Origin: JAICUY01 sp963716585
GTDB taxonomy: Bacteria > Chloroflexota > Limnocylindria > QHBO01
Length of the DNA stretch: 64,000 nt
Assembly: GCA_963716585.1 (NCBI GenBank)
Contig: CAVQTN010000002.1
Location: forward strand, 868,001 to 932,000
Direction: 5' to 3'
In this document: in pieces, positions 7,915 through 15,455 of the stretch
How positions within the stretch are numbered: the first letter of the stretch is position 1
Layout: each line of letters starts with the position of its first letter
Position numbers and translations under genes: made by a program
The notes under the pieces: generated by a model
Database searches by the model: none
The model's input: the letters and a program-made list of their open reading frames with translations, nothing else
Told to the model about the DNA's origin: nothing

Positions 7915-8397
7915 ATGGCGATCACCCACCTCAACCACGCGGTTCTCTTCGTCCGCGACGCGGACGCCGCGGCGGAGTTCTATCGCGCCGCGTTCGGCTT
8001 CGAGGAGCTGAGCCGGCCGCAGGGCATGCGCGCCGTCTTCATGCGTTCGCCCTCGGGCGGCAACCATCACGATCTCGGCCTCTTCGAGGTCGGCGCCCAG
8101 GCGGCACGGCCGCCGCGCGGCTCGGTCGGCCTCTACCACCTGGCGTGGGAAATCGACACGATCGAAGGGCTCGCCGAGATGAGCAGGTCGCTCAAGGAGC
8201 TCGGCGCACTGACCGGCGCATCGGATCACGGCGTCAGCAAGTCGCTCTACGGTCGCGATCCCGACGGCAACGAGTTCGAGGTCATGTGGCGCGTCCCGCG
8301 CGAGGCGTGGGGCGCCTACGAGCACGAGGCGACGGTGCTGCCACTCGACCTCGAGGCCGAGATCGAGCACTGGGGCTCCAAGGCCACCATCCAGTAG
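7915..8397 (+). CDS. VOC-family (glyoxalase/catechol 2,3-dioxygenase-like) protein
   Basis: 160 aa, one vicinal-oxygen-chelate module. Likely metal ligands are His in LNHAVLFV, His in LYHLAWEI and Glu in GNEFEVMW, as in extradiol dioxygenases. The ATG at 7915 has GGAG about 10 nt upstream. The pairing with the reductase and the XRE-cupin regulator suggests a small redox or aromatic-compound function, but no substrate can be named. Confidence 0.85.
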   Translation: MAITHLNHAVLFVRDADAAAEFYRAAFGFEELSRPQGMRAVFMRSPSGGNHHDLGLFEVGAQAARPPRGSVGLYHLAWEIDTIEGLAEMSRSLKELGALTGASDHGVSKSLYGRDPDGNEFEVMWRVPREAWGAYEHEATVLPLDLEAEIEHWGSKATIQ

Positions 8398-8411
8398 GTT
8401 GGCGCGCCGAT

Positions 8412-8442
8412 GCGCGGGTTGCCAGTCCGCGGCAGCCCGCGC
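8412..8442. terminator. bidirectional hairpin between convergent genes
   Basis: GCGCGGG-tt-GCC-agtccgc-GGC-ag-CCCGCGC: ten base pairs around a symmetric 2x2 internal loop. It lies between the VOC stop (8397) and the subtilase stop (8447). No T-tract on either side. Confidence 0.5.
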
Positions 8443-8446
8443 GTCG

Positions 8447-9280
8447 CTATGCCTCGGGCGTGCCGCCCGGATTGTCAGCGGTCGCCGCCAGGATCGATTT
8501 GACCTCGAACGGGGTGAGTCCGGGGTGCTTCGACATGATCAGCGCCACGAGCCCGGCGATGTGCGGCGCCGCGAAGCTGTTGCCGGTGGCCACGATCTCG
8601 GCGCCGTCCTTCCAGGCGATCGGCACGTCGACGCCCCACGCCCCGAACTCGACCGGCGGCGAGGGGTTGTAGTAGAAGCGGAACGGATCCGGTTCGGCAT
8701 GCGCCGCGACCGAGATGACCGATGCGAACAGCGACGGGTAGCTGGGCACCGGGACGTTGTTCGCCGCCGAGACGAGGACGAGGTTGCGGAAATAGGCGTC
8801 GTCAGCCAGCTCGTGGAAGATGGGAAAGAGCGTCTCGCTCTTTGAGGAGAGGCTCAGGTTGGCGACGTTCACACCACGCTCGATGGCCCACTCGAGGCCG
8901 CCGGCGAACGCAACGCCCTTGCCCTTCAGGTCGGCACCGAGAACGCGCACCGAAACGATCTCGACCTCCGGTGCGAGGCCGACGATGATCCCCGCGCAGG
9001 CCGTTCCGTGGCCGAACAGGTCGACCCCGGACGGGTCCGTCTCGACGACGGGTTCGCCCTCGTCGTCGAGGCGGACCGCGACGCTCTCGATGAGCCGGCC
9101 GTGGACGCGGGGATGGTCGCGCTCGACGCCGCTGTCGATGATGGCCACCGTGACCCCGCCGCCGCTGGCGCCGCCCCAGGCCCAGTCACGATCGACGCTG
9201 CGCAGGCCGGCCACCCGCGCGAGGTGATCGGCCGTGGCAAACGGCTCCGACCAGGCGAGCGGCTCCTCCTCTTCGACCAT
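8447..9280 (-). CDS. S8 subtilisin-like serine protease, no export signal
   Basis: 277 aa with a complete catalytic triad: Asp49 in AIIDSGV, His91 in FGHGTACAG and Ser235 in GNSFAAPHIAG. The oxyanion Asn is in SAANN (174/175). There is no signal peptide and no obvious pro-domain, so it should act in the cytoplasm, which is unusual for subtilases but seen in some peptide-maturation and regulatory proteases. It lies 12 bp downstream of the GAF-protein gene on the same strand, and both follow the VEGH-repeat gene. Possible targets are discussed in findings. Confidence 0.88.
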   Translation of the reverse strand: MVEEEEPLAWSEPFATADHLARVAGLRSVDRDWAWGGASGGGVTVAIIDSGVERDHPRVHGRLIESVAVRLDDEGEPVVETDPSGVDLFGHGTACAGIIVGLAPEVEIVSVRVLGADLKGKGVAFAGGLEWAIERGVNVANLSLSSKSETLFPIFHELADDAYFRNLVLVSAANNVPVPSYPSLFASVISVAAHAEPDPFRFYYNPSPPVEFGAWGVDVPIAWKDGAEIVATGNSFAAPHIAGLVALIMSKHPGLTPFEVKSILAATADNPGGTPEA

Positions 9281-9292
9281 CCGCTGCGAAGC

Positions 9293-10069
9293 TCAGTGCC
9301 GGCGACGTTGCTTGGCGTGGGCCGCCACGGCGGTGAGGATCTCGGCGACGAGGGCCTGCTCCATCTCACCGAGCGTGCGGACTCGGGCAACGGCATCGGC
9401 AATCCGCCACAGGGGCGACTCCTCGGGGTCGTCCAGCTGCAGCGAGGCGGCGCTGACCACGCTCTCGATCTGCGCGTCGTCGAGGTCGCCGTCGAGCTGG
9501 GAAAGCGCCGCGCGCAGCAGCGACGGCAGGTCGCGCTGGATGCGTGTGGCGGCGATCGCCGTCGCGGCCTGGTTGGCGAAGACCCCCAGCAGCTCCATGT
9601 CACGCAGACTGAACGCGGCCTCCCCGCGCTTGTCGAGCACCTGCAGCACGCCGACGCTGCCGTTCTCCGCGAGCAGCGGGACCGCGGCGATCGAACGCGG
9701 CACGTAGCCGGTCTTCTCGGCCGCGCTGCGGTTGAAGCGTGGATCGGCCGCCACGTCGGAAAGCGCCAGGGCCTGGCCGGTCGAGTACACGTAACCGGCG
9801 ATGCCCTGCGTGGGCGGAACGGACATGCCGATGGCGCCCGCCCCCTGGGCGCCGGCCGCCACCCGGAAGACGAGGCGGTCCGGATCGGTCTCGAACAGCG
9901 CGATGGACGACGCCTCGGCGTCGAACAGGCGCACCGTGGCGTCGACGATGGACTGCAGAAGCCGCTGCTCCATGTCGGGGTGCAGCCGGCCGGCCACGGC
10001 TGCACGCAGCAGCGTCGCGCGCAACGCGGTCAGCGTCGCAGCGAGCTCAGGTGATGGATCGGCGGTCAT
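9293..10069 (-). CDS. GAF-domain protein
   Basis: 258 aa. The GAF domain covers about residues 30-180 (ATVRLFDAEASSIALFETD, IAGYVYSTGQALALSDVA, SIAAVPLLAENGSVGVLQVLD). A C-terminal helical region of ~80 residues has no recognised output domain. GAF domains sense small ligands, cyclic nucleotides or redox state. ATG at 10067-10069 has no Shine-Dalgarno and sits directly after a hairpin plus T4 run, so it may depend on read-through or its own promoter. Probably co-transcribed with the subtilase. Confidence 0.82.
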   Translation of the reverse strand: MTADPSPELAATLTALRATLLRAAVAGRLHPDMEQRLLQSIVDATVRLFDAEASSIALFETDPDRLVFRVAAGAQGAGAIGMSVPPTQGIAGYVYSTGQALALSDVAADPRFNRSAAEKTGYVPRSIAAVPLLAENGSVGVLQVLDKRGEAAFSLRDMELLGVFANQAATAIAATRIQRDLPSLLRAALSQLDGDLDDAQIESVVSAASLQLDDPEESPLWRIADAVARVRTLGEMEQALVAEILTAVAAHAKQRRRH

Positions 10070-10072
10070 GCG

Positions 10073-10104
10073 AAAAGCGGGCCGTCGCTTTCGCGACGCC
10101 CCGC
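10073..10104 (-). terminator. intrinsic terminator or attenuator between repeat gene and GAF gene
   Basis: On the minus strand GCGGGGCGTCGC-GAAA-GCGACGGCCCGC (10104 to 10077): a 6-bp stem capped by a GAAA tetraloop, one G-G mismatch and 5 more pairs, followed at once by TTTT (10076-10073). It lies 17 bp after the repeat-gene stop and 4 bp before the GAF ATG. Few hairpins in the window have a T-run, so this is a good terminator candidate. It could set a high ratio of the small protein over GAF and protease. Confidence 0.6.
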
Positions 10105-10120
10105 CGTGTGCTTGTCGGTG

Positions 10121-10399
10121 TTACTGCAGCTTGCCCTGCAGCTTGCCCTGGAGGCGACCGTGGCCTTCGACGTCGTCCTCGTCCGTCAGCTTCCTCTTGC
10201 TCTGGAGGCGACCGTGGCCTTCGACGTCGTCCTCGTCGGTCAGCTTCCGCTTGCTCTGGAGGCGACCGTGGCCTTCGACGTCGTCGTCAGCGGCCTGAAG
10301 CTTTCCCTGGAGCTTGCCCTGTAGGCGACCGTGACCCTCGACGTCGTCGTCGTTGGTCGCCTGGAGCTTGCCCTGGAGCTTGCCCTGCAGCTTACCCAT
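10121..10399 (-). CDS. small repeat protein with four DDVEGHGRLQ units
   Basis: 92 aa with no similarity I can name. It starts MGKLQGKLQGKLQATN and is then built from four copies of DDVEGHGRLQ. Copies 3 and 4 are identical 18-residue units (SKRKLTDEDDVEGHGRLQ), and KLQ triplets lie at both ends and between the first two copies. Very hydrophilic, without Cys, signal or membrane segment. The start at 10397-10399 has a strong Shine-Dalgarno (AGGAGAGG, spacing about 6). Sits between a Crp/Fnr gene and a GAF-subtilase pair. It could be a multi-unit peptide precursor, a regulated adaptor or a stress-associated disordered protein; none is proven. Confidence 0.7.
   Translation of the reverse strand: MGKLQGKLQGKLQATNDDDVEGHGRLQGKLQGKLQAADDDVEGHGRLQSKRKLTDEDDVEGHGRLQSKRKLTDEDDVEGHGRLQGKLQGKLQ
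10151..10282. repeat. 54-bp tandem DNA repeat inside the VEGH gene
   Basis: Copies begin with GAGGCGACCGTGGCC at 10151, 10205 and 10259, a constant 54-bp period. The first two copies differ at only two or three positions over 54 bp. The third copy diverges after about 24 bp, and a fourth weaker match begins near 10322. The near identity indicates recent tandem duplication. Confidence 0.8.
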
Positions 10400-10531
10400 T
10401 TGTTTCCTCTCCTCATTGTCTGCTGGGCCGTGTGAGGCGACCCGTTTCTTGGTGAGCACCATACCGCCGCTGCGCAAGGCTGCGGATCGGCTACGCGACG
10501 CCGGCCCTGTCAACTCGGCGACAGCCGGCGC

Positions 10532-11230
10532 TCACCGCTCGGCTCGGCGCGCGAGGGCGTCGAGGTCGCTGATGATGAGCCGATCGTGCTCGATTCGCAC
10601 GAGCTCGTCGTCGACGAGATCGCTGAGGAGGCGGTTGACGCTCTGGCGCGTGCCGCCGATCATGGCAGCCAGGTCGGACTGCGTGTAGGGCCAGTCCAGG
10701 CTGCGCTCGCCGCCCGGACCGGGATCGGCATCCTCGGCGAGACGCACGAGGCGCATCGCCAGGCGGCCGGCGAGATCCAGGAAGTGAAGTTCCTCGACGT
10801 GTCCGGTCAGCCTGCGCAGCTCCACGGCGAGGCCCTTGAGCAGGGCGTCGCGCAGTGCCGGCTGCTCGCCGAGCATCTCCAGGAACGTGTCCCGCGGCAG
10901 GCTCAGCGTCTCGGTGCTCTCGACCGCGGCGGCCGTGGCCGAGTGCGGAGCTCCGTCGAGCAGCGCCAGCTCGCCAAAGAAGTCGCCGCGTCCCAGCGTG
11001 GCGATGATCGCCTCGTCGCCCTCCGGTGACGGCAGCACGATCTTCACCGCGCCGCTCGCGACGACGTGCAGCGCGTCGCCCGGATCGCCCTGGTGGAAGA
11101 TCACCTCGCCCCGCCGGAAATGACGCGTCCGCAGCCGTCGCTGCAGCTCCTGAAGAGCGCTGTCGCTGCACTGGCTGAAGAGTGGCGACAGCCTGAGCTG
11201 GGCGAGGATCTCGCCGGTCGGCGGATGCAT
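10532..11230 (-). CDS. Crp/Fnr-family transcriptional regulator
   Basis: 232 aa. The cyclic-nucleotide-binding domain spans ~12-125 (FRRGEVIFHQGDPGDALHVV, GRGDFFGELALLDGAPHSATAAA). A winged HTH at ~150-225 includes YTQSDLAAMIGGTRQSVNRLLSDL. The FGELALLDGAPHSAT phosphate-binding cassette is close to that of true cAMP/cGMP binders. There are no FNR-type N-terminal cysteines. Begins 4 bp after the MFS-cNMP gene, so the two are co-transcribed. A class III cyclase (31.8-35.1 kb) is encoded in the same window. Confidence 0.9.
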   Translation of the reverse strand: MHPPTGEILAQLRLSPLFSQCSDSALQELQRRLRTRHFRRGEVIFHQGDPGDALHVVASGAVKIVLPSPEGDEAIIATLGRGDFFGELALLDGAPHSATAAAVESTETLSLPRDTFLEMLGEQPALRDALLKGLAVELRRLTGHVEELHFLDLAGRLAMRLVRLAEDADPGPGGERSLDWPYTQSDLAAMIGGTRQSVNRLLSDLVDDELVRIEHDRLIISDLDALARRAER

Positions 11231-11234
11231 CTTG

Positions 11235-12851
11235 TCAGCCTCCGGACGTCATGCGGCCCTGCACGCCGCCGCGGTGCAGGTCGAGGAAGCGCATGGAGGC
11301 GCCCGGTCCGGCTGCCACCAGCTCCAGGAAGACATGACCTTCCAGGGCCAGGACCCGGCCGAGGGTCACGGCCGTGACGGTTGCCGTGCGCGGGATCCCG
11401 GAGATGAGGCCGATCTCGCCGAACACCTCGTCGGGCCCCATCTGCCGCAGCACGGTCGGAGCGTCCCGTCCGTCTCCTCGTTGGGTGACCTCGAAACGGC
11501 CTTCCAGGATGAAGTAGAAGCGGTCGGCGGCGTCTCCCTGGCGGACGAGCACCGTGCCCGGCGCGACGACCACCTCCTCGCCCTGGCGGGCCGCTGCCTC
11601 CAGCCGGCCGGCCGGCAGCCCCCCGAACGCCGCCAGCCGCGCGAAGCGCTCCTGCTCGGGGGTCAGCGGCGCCGCTCGGATGGCGGCCGGACCGATGAGC
11701 AGCACGCCGACGATGGTGGCCAGCACCATCAGGATCCCCGACGCGATCAACACCGGGACGACGGTGAACAGCGCTGCTCCGACCGGGAGCAGCAACGATC
11801 CGGCGGCGTAGGCCGTGACGCTCACCGTGTTGAGCATGCCCAGCGTCCGGCCGCGGATCTCGTCGGGAACGGTGCGCTGGAAGAGCGTGGTGCTCACGAC
11901 ATCAACGAGCAGGCTGCCGGCCGCGGCCACGGTCATGGCCACCAGCGCCGGCCACAGGCTGCCGGACGGGCCGAGCACGATCAGTCCGAAGCCGAGCACG
12001 ACACCCCCGGCCAGCAACGGCGGCCCGAGCCGCCGTCCGAGGACCAGCACGCCGGAGGCGACGGCGCCCAGCATGCCGCCGATTCCGACGGCCGCGTTCA
12101 GATAGCCCGTCGCTGCGTCACCCTGCCCCAGGACGTCGACTGCGATGACCACCGTCAGGACGCCCAGGCCACCGAACACGAAGCTGTCGACCGCGTTGAT
12201 GAGCGTCATGCCCGACAGCGGGCGTAATCGGCTGCGGACCTCGGCCAGGAAGGGCGCGCGGGACGGAGCCGGCTCCGAGCCCGCTGCGCCGCCGGATGCC
12301 GGCGTGTCGGCCTGGCCCGCCTGGCGGCTGGCCGTGGTCCGCGGCAATTGCCATAGGACGACCGCCACGACAGCGAAGCTGATGGCGTTGATCACGAACG
12401 CGAGCACCAGGCCGCCGGCCGCGATCAGCAGCCCGGCGAGAGCGGGACCGACGACGAAGGCCAGGTTGTCGAGCGTGGCCCAGGCGCTGTTGGCCGGCCC
12501 CAGCTCGGACTCGTCGTGGGTCAGGCTCGGCAGCAGCGCGCCGATGGCCGGGCCGAAGAAGGTCGAGAAGCATGCCGCCAGGATCGTCAGGCCAACGATC
12601 GGCAGCAGCGGTGCCTCGATCGCCACCAGGACCGCGAGACCGACCATGGTCAGGCCGCGGGCGATGTCGGTGACGATCAGGATCATGCGTCGATCGAATC
12701 GGTCCACGAGCATGCCGGCCGGCACCGACAGGAGGATGTAGGGCGTGACCCGAGCCGCGCCCACGATGCCGAGCACCACCGCCGAGCTGTCCCGCTGGTA
12801 GACGACCACGAGCAGGGCAACGAGATACAGCCAGTCGCCGATCCCCGACAC
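11235..12851 (-). CDS. MFS transporter with C-terminal cyclic-nucleotide-binding domain
   Basis: 538 aa from the GTG at 12851. About eleven or twelve membrane segments occupy residues 1-~395, then a cNMP-binding domain (~405-515; VLVRQGDAADRFYFILEGRF, MGPDEVFGEIGLISGIPRTAT). MFS exporters of this type normally begin ~25 residues earlier. That missing segment is encoded in frame (YRRLLSNRALTRLLAGEFVSG), but the only start-like codon before the previous gene's stop is CTG at 12923-12921, 10 nt or so after GGAGG. Translation may therefore start at CTG. The ligand domain suggests cyclic-nucleotide-gated transport. The substrate is unknown. Confidence 0.85.
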   Translation of the reverse strand: MSGIGDWLYLVALLVVVYQRDSSAVVLGIVGAARVTPYILLSVPAGMLVDRFDRRMILIVTDIARGLTMVGLAVLVAIEAPLLPIVGLTILAACFSTFFGPAIGALLPSLTHDESELGPANSAWATLDNLAFVVGPALAGLLIAAGGLVLAFVINAISFAVVAVVLWQLPRTTASRQAGQADTPASGGAAGSEPAPSRAPFLAEVRSRLRPLSGMTLINAVDSFVFGGLGVLTVVIAVDVLGQGDAATGYLNAAVGIGGMLGAVASGVLVLGRRLGPPLLAGGVVLGFGLIVLGPSGSLWPALVAMTVAAAGSLLVDVVSTTLFQRTVPDEIRGRTLGMLNTVSVTAYAAGSLLLPVGAALFTVVPVLIASGILMVLATIVGVLLIGPAAIRAAPLTPEQERFARLAAFGGLPAGRLEAAARQGEEVVVAPGTVLVRQGDAADRFYFILEGRFEVTQRGDGRDAPTVLRQMGPDEVFGEIGLISGIPRTATVTAVTLGRVLALEGHVFLELVAAGPGASMRFLDLHRGGVQGRMTSGG

Positions 12852-12929
12852 GAACTCCCCGGCCAGGAGGCGGGTGAGCGCCCGGTTGGAAAGCAGACGT
12901 CGGTATGTCTGGAGGACGCCCAGCGCTTG

Positions 12930-14363
12930 TCAGCCTCCGTTGCCGGCGGTCAGGATCTCGGCGAAGCGGCGTGGATCGACGTTGCCGCCGCTGATGACCA
13001 CCACGCGCGCATTATCCTCATCAGCCTGCCGTGCGCGACCGGAAATGTGCGCCGCCATGGCCGCCGCGCCGCTGGGCTCCACCACCAGCCGCGCGCGGGC
13101 CGCGAGCTGGCGCATCGCCTCGGTCAGCTCGTCCTCGGAGACGGTCACGATCTCGTCGACGAAGCGGCGCAGATGTTCGAACGGCAGGCGGCCGAGCGAC
13201 TGGGTGCGCAGGCCGTCGGCCATGGTGCGGGAGGTCATCTCCGACGGCCAGCTGACCAGCTCGCCGCGCCGCAGCGATTCGGCGCCGTCGGCAGCCAGCT
13301 CGGGCTCCACGCCGATGATCCGCGCGGAGGGCGCCAGGCGCGCCACCGCCGCGGCGATCCCGGCCAGCAGGCCGCCGCCGCTCGTCGGCACCAGTACGCT
13401 CGTCACGCCCGGCAGGTCCTCGGCGATCTCGAGCCCCGCCGTACCCTGGCCGGCGATCACGGCCGGATCGTCATACGGCGGGACGACGATGTAGCCGTGC
13501 TGAGCCGCCAGGTCGCGGGCGATCGTCTCGCGCTCCTCCGAGGATGGCGTCTCGCACCAGACCACCTCCGCGCCGTCGCGGCGCACACCCTCGACCTTGA
13601 TCGGGGGAGTGTCGGCCGGCATGACGATCACGGCCGGTGCGCCGAGCAGCCGGGCCGCGCGCGCCACCGCCTGGCCGTGGTTCCCGCTCGAGTAGGTGAT
13701 CACGCCGGCTGCCCGCTCGGCATCGGTCAGGGATGCCAGCTTGTTGTAGGCGCCGCGCATCTTGAAGGCGCCAACCGGCTGCAGGCTCTCCGGCTTCAGC
13801 CAGGTCCGGTCGTCCCAGGTGAGCAGCGGAGTGTGGACCGCGACACCCCTGATCCGGTCGGCGGCCGCGCGGATCTCGGCGAGGGAGACCAGGCCGGCAA
13901 GCCGGTCGAGCTGGTCGGCGTGCTCCTCGAGGTGGCCGACCAGGAATCGCTCGACGATCTGCGGCATGGTCATTTCACCGAGGCGCGAGTGAAGGCCGCG
14001 GGCGGCCCATCCGTCGTCCGGAAGGCTTTCGAGCGTCTGTCCGAGCTCGGCGATCTGGTCGGTGATGCGGCTTAGCAGGACGTCCGTAGAGAGGCCGCGG
14101 TCGCGCTGGATGGCAGCGATGCGCTCCGGATCGGCCTTGGTCCGTCCGAAGGGGACCGGGCCATCGCCGCGGCCGTCGAGCACCTTGCGGACCTCAGCCT
14201 GCCAGAAGGGCACGAACTCGGCGAGGTGGGCCCACACCTGGCCGGCATCCCAGCGCTCTTCGCCACCCGCATCGGGCTCGGTCAGGCCGCCTGGAAGGCC
14301 GGCGGCGGCGTGCCCGCGCAGCCGGCGTTCGACCGATGGGAGTCGCGCCGCGAACTCGTTCAT
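12930..14363 (-). CDS. DinB-like domain fused to PLP threonine/serine dehydratase
   Basis: 477 aa. Residues 1-~155 form a DinB/DUF664-type four-helix domain (WDAGQVWAHLAEFVPFW, FLVGHLEEHADQLDRLAG). Residues ~158-477 are a fold-type II PLP dehydratase: Lys201 in GAFKMRGAYN, SSGNHGQAVA, the phosphate-binding TSGGGLLAG, and VVISGGNVD. It lacks the ACT regulatory domain of IlvA and is sized like catabolic TdcB or serine racemase. ATG overlaps the FAH stop as ATGA. The linkage is in frame without a start-like codon at the join, so it looks like a true fusion, although indels elsewhere in the window urge caution. Confidence 0.83.
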   Translation of the reverse strand: MNEFAARLPSVERRLRGHAAAGLPGGLTEPDAGGEERWDAGQVWAHLAEFVPFWQAEVRKVLDGRGDGPVPFGRTKADPERIAAIQRDRGLSTDVLLSRITDQIAELGQTLESLPDDGWAARGLHSRLGEMTMPQIVERFLVGHLEEHADQLDRLAGLVSLAEIRAAADRIRGVAVHTPLLTWDDRTWLKPESLQPVGAFKMRGAYNKLASLTDAERAAGVITYSSGNHGQAVARAARLLGAPAVIVMPADTPPIKVEGVRRDGAEVVWCETPSSEERETIARDLAAQHGYIVVPPYDDPAVIAGQGTAGLEIAEDLPGVTSVLVPTSGGGLLAGIAAAVARLAPSARIIGVEPELAADGAESLRRGELVSWPSEMTSRTMADGLRTQSLGRLPFEHLRRFVDEIVTVSEDELTEAMRQLAARARLVVEPSGAAAMAAHISGRARQADEDNARVVVISGGNVDPRRFAEILTAGNGG

Positions 14364-15354
14364 CCGCGAGCCACCACCCGACTGATCAGCGTGCCGAGCC
14401 GCTCGATGCTGACGCGCACCTCATCGCCTGGTTCGAGGTAGCGCCCCAGCGTCGCCTCGCGAATCTCGAGCAGGCAGCCGGTGCCGACGGTGCCGCTGCC
14501 CAGCAGGTCGCCGGGTCGCAGCCGGACGTCGGCGCTGGCGCGCTCGATCATCTGCCCGAAGCTGAACTGCGTGGTCGACCACATCCCGCGGCTCGTCTCC
14601 TGGTCGTTGACGGTGGCGGTCATGGCCAGATCGTAGCCGTTGCCCTGGTGGGCATCGGCCAGTTCGTCGGGGGTGACCAGCCATGGACCGATGCTGGTGG
14701 CGAAATCCTTGCCCTTCGCCGGCCCCAGCCGCACGGTTGTCTCCTCGCGCTGCAGGTCGCGGGCGCTCCAGTCGTTGAGAATCATGTAGCCGCCGATGGC
14801 CTGCTCGGCGCGCTCCGCGTCGATGTCGTGGACGGGCGTGTCGATCAGCGCGGCGACCTCGACCTCGTAATCGAGCTCGTTGCTGCCCTTCGGCGCCCAG
14901 ACCGGAGTCACCGGGTCCGCGGATCTCGCTGACGTTGCTGAAGTAGAAGATCGGCAGCCGATACCAGGCTTCGGGCACCTCCCCACCGCGACGCTTCCAC
15001 ATCGTGGCGACGTGCTGCTCGAACGCGTAGAAGTCGCGCAGGCTGGGCGGGTGGAGGATCGGCGGTCCGAAGTCGAGGTCGGACGGCGGCGAGGCGGGCG
15101 TCTTCGTCCGCTTCGGACTCCAGGAGCTCGGCGAAGACGTCCACGCGAAGGCCGCGGGCGAGGTGGTCGTCCAGCGTCGTTACTGGCTGGCGGAAGAGCG
15201 GCGAGTTGTGCGCTCGTCGCTGGTCGGCGGCCACGAGCGCCAGCCGGGCTTCTTCCAGATCGAGCCAAATCGTGCCGTCGCGGTCGAGGGCGGCGGCCAG
15301 GCGCCAGGGAGTCCCGGCCGGCGCGTTGCGCTCGCGGACGTGGGCGATCTTCAT
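14360..15354 (-). pseudogene. fumarylacetoacetase-family hydrolase, frameshifted
   Basis: Read in three frames: MKIAHVRERNAPAGTPWRL onward, then DFGPPILHPPSLRDFYAFEQ through PIFYFSNVSEIRGP, then VWAPKGSNELDYEVEVAAL to the end. Frame changes lie near 15,085 and 14,915. The FAH metal-site region (ELDYEVEVA) and the motif MILNDWSARDLQREE are intact. The last step of tyrosine degradation (fumarylacetoacetate to fumarate and acetoacetate) is the likely role, given HPPD and homogentisate dioxygenase nearby. TAGACT (minus, 15362-15367) is 7 nt upstream of the ATG. Divergent from the LLM gene. Confidence 0.85.
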
Positions 15355-15378
15355 CGGTCCGAGTCTACAGGCGTTCTT

Positions 15379-15409
15379 AGTCGAAATTTGTCACTCGACT
15401 TGTTACAAA
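15379..15409. promoter_or_regulatory. nested inverted repeats in divergent FAH/LLM promoter
   Basis: AGTCGA-N10-TCGACT (15379-15400) overlaps TTTGTCAC-N7-GTTACAAA (15387-15409; one mismatch in the arms). The stretch is strikingly AT-rich for this genome and lies midway between the FAH and LLM start codons. This suggests a shared operator for both genes. The regulator is unknown. Confidence 0.45.
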
Positions 15410-15443
15410 GGCGGTCCTGGCACGTCGCGCAAGCGTCAGCCGA

Positions 15444-15449
15444 TAGAAT
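15444..15449 (+). promoter_or_regulatory. -10 element (TAGAAT) of leaderless LLM gene
   Basis: TAGAAT ends 6 nt before the ATG at 15456, implying a leaderless mRNA. Confidence 0.5.
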
Positions 15450-15455
15450 CGGCTC

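Noticed and set aside
10121..10399. CRISPR-like array
   Set aside because: The 54-bp period has no unique spacers, keeps an open frame and encodes a regular peptide repeat.
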